Part shown: positions 60,301-64,000 of the stretch, in pieces
Layout of the letters: the number at the start of each line of letters is the position of its first letter
Position numbering within the stretch: position 1 is the first letter of the stretch
Virus record (IMG/VR): IMGVR_UViG_3300044638_008494
Coordinates: 1-64,000 of that record
Origin: a virus
Direction: 5' to 3' (one strand)
Length of the DNA: 64,000 nucleotides
Made by a program: the position numbers and the translations under genes
Notes under the pieces: generated by a model
Told to the model about the DNA's origin: nothing
The model's input: only the letters and a program-made list of their open reading frames with translations
Databases searched by the model: none

Positions 60301-60718
60301 GACGAGAAAGTTCCGTAGCAGCTTCGGCAACCACATCAAACGATTGCGCTGTGTTCCCAGCGATATCGAATAATGAAGCTCCAAATTTCGCTAAATTTCT
60401 ATCTGTCAAATTTAACAGAACATTAACATCTGCTAATTTTTTTTCTACATTTACAAATGTATTAAATAAAGAAGTAACAGCGCTTTGTATCGCAAAGATT
60501 GCACCAGCAGATGCAGCAAAGGCAATAACGCGCGCGTTCGCTGCGGCCAAAGACTTGTCGATTTCTTGTATTTGACCGCTAATTTTGCCCAATGGCTGTG
60601 CTGCGCCACCTGCTGTTTGAATATTTAGAGTAACACCTTGCTTGGCAACCTGATCAATTTGCCGCCTAAGTTTCGCGGTATTACCATCAACATCTACTCT
60701 GATATTTGGATTAGCCAT
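51392..60718 (-). CDS. Tail tape measure protein with embedded nuclease- and kinase-like modules
   Basis: The 3108 residues set tail length and reach the host during infection. Residues 90-330 are the TP901-type tape measure core (IAGNTAQSFDVVAEAATELS, GISFDELIALVTTAQQVTARGG). Residues 548-1599 hold eight copies of a nonapeptide near ASGFIPNFA. Between copies lie a PD-(D/E)XK-like module (E765, D785, E796, K798), a second like it (E970, D991, D1013, K1015) and a kinase-like module (LGSGAES at 1208-1214, K1225, D1369). A Gly/Ala-rich, glycine-zipper-like stretch is near 1780-1830, long helices follow, and a Pro-rich region lies near 2830-2950. The length is unusually large. Confidence 0.93.
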   Translation of the reverse strand: MANPNIRVDVDGNTAKLRRQIDQVAKQGVTLNIQTAGGAAQPLGKISGQIQEIDKSLAAANARVIAFAASAGAIFAIQSAVTSLFNTFVNVEKKLADVNVLLNLTDRNLAKFGASLFDIAGNTAQSFDVVAEAATELSRQGLGVEETLKRTEAALILTRLSGLDAAASVSALTAAINSFGGSALQATEIVNKLANVDAAFAVSSADLANALSRVGSSADDAGISFDELIALVTTAQQVTARGGAVIGNSLKTIFTRLGREKTQEVLGGLGIQSTDAEGNVKTQVQLLKELASVYDGLSATQKNYVAEQVGGVFQINVLKAALGDLGKEYSIYDQALKTSLGTTDQAIRRNEKLNETLSARGTRALANIQQAGGNIAGGLFEPAAKNVLNISEFLTGAVNNVDADSIGAKIGSGIISGIGNFIGGPGLALVTAAVVKLFAEFSRYGVEAFKSILGVNQAAKEQAVIQQSVVKFLQNNASIYKAISSGQASVASGAKAYLEIVKQQTIELQKQNSIAAQIAKTTASQVGVQNVGGKSFITQRGSKVKTAAGGFLPHLAAEQNNINNRVGDANPAKDRPVVMKNFPMGNNKKGTMVAHTGEWAVPNYGGGDGTAVWNREMKSKYGLPDGAKKISASGFVPNFAQPKNKKSLPGGTITGVQSSQVANKGLDTYSPFSFDIISIGSRSSFENQFDKQLNNLNSKDSKLSETAVKYFTRNGYSIKQIGQLKQNLLTNKEKVPSLLSGNTKLVNKDRQFTGVKNDLVGKYFERFAANRLGLQVAESKTARMDLLNSKGKPVGEVKFGTIDNDNLISKVIETNYGKSKKQNPPQKDNIFMPSNYKLVVPNAASGFIPNFAKSSKEGDEIIDLGDTRTSKALNGKVVSLIYPNISEGYTMAPGAGSYLGKKYKGLIPVAGINKDVIKGQLPDLKKNLGDLLVREANQFGQVLGGENFLKSPKDLPNYGAAEGAVGVAFEGGLITLLQQGLQKTSQNAGIDFRQERITPRLRKLFHGAPGMYDAKSSSGATNEVMQKLLNEAKPGAVKQVKSGPGFGKVQALRIKAIESIRKEGLVLRRGGARSQFEIEVEKRMAALQSSGAADGFIPAFAANPMMAGRNKFQAQWIKDFVKKNRLPQEALRDPDIVAKLGAIFAKKYPNQQGMFAMASGFIPNFADSPILEQIRNKSSFNFEEIKQKPAVEKRINKLYQQYPDLQYLGSGAESHAFKTGSKVLKLPTLDYKSPMQQRGKLRDIGSIDWAKATRQLKKTDSNLQLLPLRRVSGNSLVTSQRFAGNTFKDEINDYEVEKSLIAIVNSRFESAKRSVSEKPNWLQALALDTASSANFTFMRPLPKEAQIQAREGGISPEGLIKTNKVGLIDPIVFGHMAKRIASESQPNVGKFASGFIPNFVNIQAIQELMKRGATLGERSAAQSALARIQQGSLLKLGTPDKLNKFKELLYGSKSNAGFNLDAIKIGDLKYKPLVQGAKELGLSDKDLQSLASSPMAIKELRNYNQNIRKTSDMAASGFIPNFAKSDQYVKEVIALEESISGKKAVIDDKPFLHVRNKSQPSFASAMRQHGGKNRAMKDSAEMQKGAGLLASSGFIPNFAAGDNETNFTSGATNFTSGATDFTAISASISGLLFSLAFFGGQLDDGAKELRKLKGELKSTGQTLDQAFESNQQRINRQNKLLQKLDIQENTARQNPTLYNAQAGTWTDTGMAGQIEREKRRERVARDQAKSEERAATIQSAINKRSLTKRERFDEFAKNKGLGLGFALQTASGIGSQIAGGDQTVAGSLLTGLGNIGGFAGAGAAVGGGAPGAIIGGIVGAALSAKPIVDALALSINGLGDASQRVQKATENAQRAQESTQGLLIAREKLSDLTESNAPIKDITRAENEYLRQLSKLPPSIQNQISATNDVAKQQEILAKYIQDQTRGANIESLTTDIGKEFITSWTNIGKDQSKKIADSILSTFDYAGGEDVDTKGRIDMLNKVIPSVEKLKGFDAVRIGEEFDNILSMLKEGGEGTAEELEKLKEAFKKASPAELRGLSEDLSKNLKKRLEENQNTLRLEEQSRKNISQLPQVVQDYINNFRKNKNALDNSAKLIGSLNKILKIDIPKFNLGLATQTDTAIMQYRTPSFEQEAAIGAARIDQQSYIDFIEASKEAADTLKGSFVPQLQDNIKNADLTTSANRGEVVDLQNVSEQIAKAVTIEDIQKIDLSKLPKGLQDAYEKSLEDANFNLKQALQNIDFNNAAQKVQQAFDIAVGRFNDRMQKMQGYAGGVSGLSGFDPTQMEGTELRRAYQAGEIGPLKYKREMDKFEREQSIRRLEAMEALGIPENYQRGERSRLTAMLQDQSDEYLDAIGLGNLKGLGRANVVDMVNQQFGGMKPGQKFANPFNQAAEDLVKSIGYVGINMDKFSQQAFTGLQKEADNAAEKLLNLANCAQTAINALCPSTSGGAFSMQSNARGSATTNPPITSTAAASAIKAAMRGAATTGSVSGAGSAGGVGGVSGVGGSSGGNFTIISPAAAKAMEASQAQQDQAVAQNISILKQILNKLPNTNISGASSGPLGKSFQEIIKEIEEKNYQNVVRRKYNYGPDDPGADLLSWGDKYQTHQMFNEEGRMSGQWSQSMTKEQLTQWRADPNNKLAVDAMNKYGKEFADSLKENFSKYLKNELKVEATDTGRSVNQLAVQKSQNANSEIKNVDDFQQQLKSSIDALLAGQKISDDKMISVIQYLRDELKAGNTYDVTSLLSQMPYQAPNASRDGMLNKGIDGTMATDVMPIIKSVLENSLNPFAIKMIGAIDLNGDKIVSALEGSVMLGGSAENMREVLTPRPNFPQFPKPTLPPPQTFTQPDGSQGFYDPNFGEGGAGSVGMPLQAPKPFPYNNPAVSPYVPPTASPFTNRGVNPLVGQFADPQIQSPLQPIGGPLTRPYTPQSPLLSPAFPQFPKPTLPPPKMFPQPDGGLGYYDPNFNPESKPPIGVEPQAPMAPPKNIEQGKEEIRELKKSLDGSREAVNKNSGIVEEQTKQVQESPQREVSQQPVEDGGKEMTLNQDISFPVDISTDFKIDVSMSEEAIAEVGAKISEVQEQLRAELASAIDAVNRQIAGLQTKNGQTA
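51882..52235 (-). repeat. Direct repeat in the proline-rich part of the tape measure
   Basis: A 33-base sequence is identical at 51882-51914 and 52203-52235, embedded in longer similar units coding FPQFPKPTLPPP followed by a QPDG-x-x-G-x-YDPNF segment. The repeats are 321 bases apart, in a region rich in Pro, Gln and Phe near the protein's C-terminal end. They suggest duplication of an extended linker. Confidence 0.9.
55862..55903 (-). repeat. Tandem 21-bp repeat inside the tape measure gene
   Basis: The 21-base unit TGTTGCTCCAGAGGTGAAATT (plus strand) occurs twice without spacer (55862-55882 and 55883-55903), encoding NFTSGAT twice. A diverged third copy (NFTSGATDFTAIS) follows in the protein. 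It lies directly after the last ASGFIPNFA-type nonapeptide. It may be a recent slippage product in a flexible linker. Confidence 0.95.
55922..59077 (-). repeat. Eight dispersed copies of an ASGFIPNFA-like nonapeptide in the tape measure
   Basis: Copies begin at residues 548, 632, 844, 1093, 1158, 1392, 1515 and 1591. Sequences are AGGFLPHLA, ASGFVPNFA, ASGFIPNFA, ADGFIPAFA, ASGFIPNFA, ASGFIPNFV, ASGFIPNFA and SSGFIPNFA. Spacings of 65-249 residues correspond to separate globular modules. Nucleotide conservation is lower than protein conservation, so selection acts on the peptide. Known tape measure proteins without such cargo do not need these elements, and a processing site, shared binding site or unfolding linker could explain them. 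Confidence 0.9.
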
Positions 60719-60788
60719 ATATTCCGTAATTTGTACCTTTTACCTAAGATAAATTACAGATTTTAAATGTAAAAATCGCTGCTTATAA

Positions 60789-61775
60789 TCAGCTCTTGCT
60801 AGCCAATTCGTATATTCCCATGCTTCCCTTTGTTTGGGATTCAGAAATTATTTTATCTCCCAATATATCACCGCCAGCAATGCTTTTAACGTCATCCCTA
60901 TCTCCAAATAAGAAAGTAGATCCCTTATTTCCTTTTTTATTTTTACTGGTAGATTCTACTCGTTTCCTATTCTTTAAAGATTCAAGCCATTGATCTAATT
61001 TATCGGGGTTATCGTAAACCCCATCTGGAATTTCAGCGTCAGAGTTTTTAATTATATTTTGATAATATTTCCCCCAAATTAAAACTTCATGCTGATTTTT
61101 TGTTAGTTTTATTACTGGCTTTCCAAACACTTCCATAGATGTGCTCCCTATATACAAGATATTTTGAAAATGATGAGATATGGCTGTTTTTTTTATTATT
61201 TTAGAAGAGAAATCGGATAAATATTTAAAATAGTAATATGTTGCCCAATCTAAGATATTTTCAGACTCTTCATCTAGATTTTTATTAAATAATAACTCTT
61301 TTAAATCTTCATTTTTAAATAAAAAATTTTGCAAGAAAAAATCAGAAGTTTTTTTTGTGGCCCACTCCTCTGATGTCATTACGATAAAGGATGATCTTTC
61401 TTTATTTAACTTATCTAATTTTTCATGCTCAGAATTAACTTGCTCGTCAATACGCTTTTTATCAGAATCATAGATTAGTTTTGATCTTGTTGTATTTAAT
61501 CTATTAATTGTTGATTTTAATATTCGAATTTGATTCTCTTTTTCTTCACTCCACCACCCATATTTGGATGCAAGCGCCACCTGATCTTCTTCTCCAAGTA
61601 TTCCATTAACGCTGGCTTCATTTAAAAATCTATCATAAATATCTCTTATCTGAAGAGACTCTGATTGGGTTAAATGCTTTAAGTATATTTTTCCGTAATT
61701 TTCTATTTGGTATACGGAATAGCCATTAGATATATCTTCAAAAACGGCCAATACATCAACACTTTGGCCACTCAT
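60789..61775 (-). CDS. Tail assembly chaperone-like protein, second of pair
   Basis: The 328-residue, largely helical and charged protein (YGWWSEEKENQIRILKSTINRLN, DEQVNSEHEKLDKLNKERSS) is between a chaperone-like gene and the tape measure gene, the position of the longer tail assembly chaperone in many phages. Its frame is the same as that of the preceding 258-residue protein, from which it is separated by TAA and three codons (TAA ACT AAC ATT ATG). A weak GAGGAA ribosome binding site lies about 15 bases upstream. The C-terminal 60 residues are Lys/Gly-rich (NKKGNKGSTFLFGDRDDV). Role by position only. Confidence 0.5.
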   Translation of the reverse strand: MSGQSVDVLAVFEDISNGYSVYQIENYGKIYLKHLTQSESLQIRDIYDRFLNEASVNGILGEEDQVALASKYGWWSEEKENQIRILKSTINRLNTTRSKLIYDSDKKRIDEQVNSEHEKLDKLNKERSSFIVMTSEEWATKKTSDFFLQNFLFKNEDLKELLFNKNLDEESENILDWATYYYFKYLSDFSSKIIKKTAISHHFQNILYIGSTSMEVFGKPVIKLTKNQHEVLIWGKYYQNIIKNSDAEIPDGVYDNPDKLDQWLESLKNRKRVESTSKNKKGNKGSTFLFGDRDDVKSIAGGDILGDKIISESQTKGSMGIYELASKS

Positions 61776-61784
61776 AATGTTAGT

Positions 61785-62561
61785 TTATTCCTCGCTTGGC
61801 TTTGTGTCTTCTATTTTATTTTCTTTATTTTCTTCAGTATCAGCGGCAGTACTGTCATCTGCTGATCGATTTGACCCAGAATCGCTATCTTTAAAATCTT
61901 GCCAATTCGAGATTCTGTTTAAAAACCAAAGCGTAATTAAATAATTAAATCTTTGACCAACCTTTATAATAAAGGCTTCATCTTCATTGTCTGGATCAAG
62001 CTGATCATACCAGTCCAGCATTTCATCGTAATTTTCACCATTAAAAAACTGCTCGTCTTCGCTTTTATAAGCTAATTGTGTTAACCACCATTGGATGGTT
62101 GCATTTCTTGCCTTAGCCTCTGCCGTATTTTCAAAAATGTAAATTTGCTCAAGCTCAAATGTTTGAATCTCCCTTTTTGATTCTTCAATTTGCAATTCAA
62201 GTTTTGCTTTTTGAAGTTTTTGTTTATTATCTAATTCGGGCAATTGGTTTAATTTGTTCAACTCGATACTTGATTCAAAAAATGTTCTTTTGGCTTTAGT
62301 ATAATCCTCTGCTTCAGAGTTTGAAATTGTTCCTCCTAAGTTTTCTAAAATAGTATTCCAAGCGGCTTTTGGCAATAGGCCAGCCTTAACAAAGCTCGCT
62401 AACTGTTTTGCGTATTCAACTTCGCCAAGTTGCCGCAAGCTTCTTGATGGTTTTAAAATATAAAATCTTTTCTCTTCATTCTTATTGTTTTTAGCAATGA
62501 ATGAGTAAATCCATTTTTTAGTATCAAAGTCCGGTTTATCCTGCACATCATTATTATTCAT
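61785..62561 (-). CDS. Tail assembly chaperone-like protein, first of pair
   Basis: The 258-residue protein has a first half that recalls proteins folding around tape measures: WIYSFIAKNNKNEEKRFYILKPSRSLRQLGEVEYAKQL, then FVKAGLLPKAAWNTIL. A long coiled segment (KQKLQKAKLELQIEESKREIQTFELE) is followed by LITLWFLNRISNWQDF. A very acidic Ser/Asp/Glu tail (DSTAADTEENKENKIEDTKPSEE) ends it. By position, between tail tube and tape measure, it resembles gpG-type chaperones. No slippery frameshift site is evident, unlike the classical system. Confidence 0.5.
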   Translation of the reverse strand: MNNNDVQDKPDFDTKKWIYSFIAKNNKNEEKRFYILKPSRSLRQLGEVEYAKQLASFVKAGLLPKAAWNTILENLGGTISNSEAEDYTKAKRTFFESSIELNKLNQLPELDNKQKLQKAKLELQIEESKREIQTFELEQIYIFENTAEAKARNATIQWWLTQLAYKSEDEQFFNGENYDEMLDWYDQLDPDNEDEAFIIKVGQRFNYLITLWFLNRISNWQDFKDSDSGSNRSADDSTAADTEENKENKIEDTKPSEE

Positions 62562-62566
62562 ATTTA

Positions 62567-62806
62567 TTACTTTCTATTATTATCATCATTAATAAACAAA
62601 AAATCAAAATTTTCTAATTCTTTTGTTATATCTCTTATTGTATTATTTCCGTGATCAAGAATTCTCTTTCTAATTTTTTGAAATTCTTCATCTGACATGC
62701 GGCCATCAGCTACAATATCTTCTAATACATAGATAAAAGACAAAAAAAGCCTAGTCACAGACTTTTTAATATATCCGAGTACAAATTCTTTTATATTAAA
62801 TTTCAC
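62567..62806 (-). CDS. Small tail-module protein
   Basis: The 79-residue protein is helical and amphipathic (VLGYIKKSVTRLFLSFIYVLEDIVADGRMSDEEFQKIRKRIL). The start codon is GTG (62804-62806), preceded by AAAGG about 9 bases upstream. The residues DGRMSDEEFQKI resemble an EF-hand-like acidic loop, but this is not enough for calcium binding. It lies between the tail tube gene and the chaperone-like genes and may be a small tail connector. Function unknown. Confidence 0.45.
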   Translation of the reverse strand: MKFNIKEFVLGYIKKSVTRLFLSFIYVLEDIVADGRMSDEEFQKIRKRILDHGNNTIRDITKELENFDFLFINDDNNRK

Positions 62807-62850
62807 CTTTAAAAACCTTTTACCTTACATGGTATTACACCATAAAATAA

Positions 62851-62880
62851 AAAAAGGGGCAGAAACTGCCCCTTTTTTTT
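62851..62880 (-). terminator. Intrinsic terminator after the tail tube gene
   Basis: AAAAAGGGGCAG-AAA-CTGCCCCTTTTT forms a perfect stem flanked by T-runs on both strands, so it can stop transcription in either direction. It lies 20 bases after the stop of the tail tube gene. Transcription of the downstream chaperone and tape measure genes would need readthrough or a separate promoter. Confidence 0.92.
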
Positions 62881-62899
62881 GAATTTATTTTGTTTATAA

Positions 62900-64000
62900 T
62901 TATACCAAAGCAGCTGCTGGAAAACTTCCAGACAAGAAGATACCACGTTGATTATCTTCTGGGCCACCAATTGGAACTTCAAAACTTGCAGTTAGCGTAG
63001 CATTGTCTCCGATTGATGTTGACAAGCTTTGACTTACAAGCTTAGCACCTTTAAGTGTTGCGCTCATTGCCAAATCTCCTGCACCAGAGCAGTCGATCTT
63101 CTTAAGCTTTAAGGTTAAATCGTATACTCCAGTATCGCAAAGAAGGCTAGAAATATTTCCATCTGAAAGATTTCCAACTTCAGCATCTATATCTAGCGTA
63201 GCTGTAACTGGAAAGTCAATTTCTCTAGCAAATGAGAAGCGGCTTCCCAATTTGTTCAATGGCGTTCTTGCTAAATCAAAACTCATGGTTGCTGATTGAA
63301 CTTTCAAGTCAGAAGCTGAGTACCCAATGATTCCAGTAATATCGATAGTAGCATCGCCTGGAAGAAGTGCTGTTGGTTGTGCGCCATAAGCGTTTGTTTT
63401 GTGCTGAGGCAATCTGAATGCCTGTGACGTAATTGGCAATCCATTTACTGGATTAACAGCAGGAACATCGTTATTACCATCAACTGATGAGTAAATTCTA
63501 GCATTAAGTGCTTCCAAATCAACTGTAGCTGTTGGAATATCGCCCACTGCAACATTCAAGCTATATGAAGTAACATAACTATTTCCAACACCAACAACTC
63601 CGGTTACCCCTGCATAGTTTGATGCGTCACTACCTTCAGATGCGACTAAAAGATATAGATTTTTTTCGTCGGTTGTCTTTTGAAGAATATCTTTTAAGCA
63701 TGAAACTTGTGCTTGGGTTCCTGTAGCAACAGTTAGTCCTAGCAATTTTTCATTTAAACCATCTGTTACATAGTAAGATAAGCTTGCTGAAACTGTTGGG
63801 GCTTCTGTGTCAAGACGATCAATTGCTGCAAGATTTCCAAATTGGTTAATATCTTGTAGATTTCTTGTGAAATCTGAATCAAATGATTGAACACGGGTAA
63901 GCTGTTTGATATCAGCTGATCCGGTTTGCGCCACTCTAGCACCGTTTGTTCCAGTAGTTTGGCTTGCGAATACTCCTAGTGATTGATATATAATGCGATT
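62900..64000 (-). CDS. Tail tube or major tail protein, 5' end outside window
   Basis: The frame is open to the last base of the window. A GTG at 63934 gives a 344-residue frame, but 22 further codons upstream (ending ...GVFASQTTGTNGAR) have the same composition and no stop, so the true start is outside. The protein is Ala/Ser/Thr/Gly-rich and beta-rich. Recurring LDIDAEVGNLS, ATLKGAKLVSQSLSTSIGDNATLTASFEVP and similar segments suit a tail tube or sheath-like virion protein. A strong terminator follows it, as is usual for highly expressed tail tube genes. Position upstream of chaperone-like and tape measure genes supports tail tube. Confidence 0.65.
   Translation of the reverse strand, partial: NRIIYQSLGVFASQTTGTNGARVAQTGSADIKQLTRVQSFDSDFTRNLQDINQFGNLAAIDRLDTEAPTVSASLSYYVTDGLNEKLLGLTVATGTQAQVSCLKDILQKTTDEKNLYLLVASEGSDASNYAGVTGVVGVGNSYVTSYSLNVAVGDIPTATVDLEALNARIYSSVDGNNDVPAVNPVNGLPITSQAFRLPQHKTNAYGAQPTALLPGDATIDITGIIGYSASDLKVQSATMSFDLARTPLNKLGSRFSFAREIDFPVTATLDIDAEVGNLSDGNISSLLCDTGVYDLTLKLKKIDCSGAGDLAMSATLKGAKLVSQSLSTSIGDNATLTASFEVPIGGPEDNQRGIFLSGSFPAAALV

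Noticed and set aside
59907-60302. 131-residue plus-strand frame opposite the tape measure start
   Set aside because: Antisense frame of the conserved tape measure core; biased composition reflects the complement of Ala/Ser-rich coding.
63932-63934. GTG as start of the tail tube protein
   Set aside because: The frame stays open for 22 more codons to the window edge with coherent composition, so the true start lies outside.

Overview
The window is a stretch of an A+T-rich (roughly two thirds A+T by eye), tightly packed genome of a large tailed double-stranded DNA phage. The evidence is a 3108-residue tape measure protein inside a tail gene block, a nearly complete phage-encoded replisome, nucleotide-metabolism genes, a phage sigma factor, a long run of glycan genes and a partial tRNA. 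Many neighbouring genes overlap by 4 bases (ATGA type), and most genes lie on the minus strand, so they are transcribed from high to low coordinates. The host cannot be named from the sequence. The encoded sigma factor and one consensus-like -35/-10 promoter fit a bacterial host.

Layout, in transcription order on the minus strand. (1) 64.0-39.7 kb, tail module: a probable tail tube protein (5' end outside the window), an intrinsic terminator, three small genes in the tail assembly chaperone position, the tape measure protein, then seven large tail, tip or fibre proteins without recognisable enzymatic domains. (2) 34.9-39.7 kb, the only plus-strand block: a small membrane protein, an unknown protein, a large glycosyltransferase whose second glycosyltransferase domain is cut by an in-frame TAA, and a protein weakly resembling phage annealing proteins. 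(3) 34.7-25.3 kb, minus strand: sigma factor, an SSB-like protein, then glycosyltransferases, methyltransferases and a cupin. (4) 25.2-22.0 kb: class II ribonucleotide reductase, dCMP deaminase, dUTPase. (5) 21.6-18.0 kb: more sugar genes, including GDP-mannose 4,6-dehydratase. (6) 17.95-17.5 kb: a group I intron core in an intergenic space. (7) 17.5-13.8 kb: three probable virion proteins. (8) 13.7-1.6 kb: RecA-like recombinase, a Vsr/DUF559-like nuclease, a beta-glucosyltransferase-like enzyme, nucleoside deoxyribosyltransferase, dNMP kinase, DnaB-type helicase, DnaG-type primase, a RecB/Cas4-type nuclease, and a DNA polymerase III alpha subunit split into a separate PHP-like protein and a polymerase body, with a DnaQ-like exonuclease and a ClpP-like protease encoded between them. 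(9) 1.6-0 kb: a mosaic zinc-ribbon phage protein, a 47-residue acidic protein and a tRNA-Met cut by the window edge.

Most notable points. The middle of the tape measure protein carries eight copies of a nonapeptide close to ASGFIPNFA, at residues 548-1599. They bracket modules with PD-(D/E)XK nuclease-like and kinase-like signatures, so the tape measure may also be a vehicle for injected effectors. The polymerase is split, with its proofreading exonuclease and a ClpP between the parts. A well-formed group I intron sits outside any recognisable gene. A T4-like beta-glucosyltransferase lies next to dNMP kinase and nucleoside deoxyribosyltransferase, which points to modified phage DNA.
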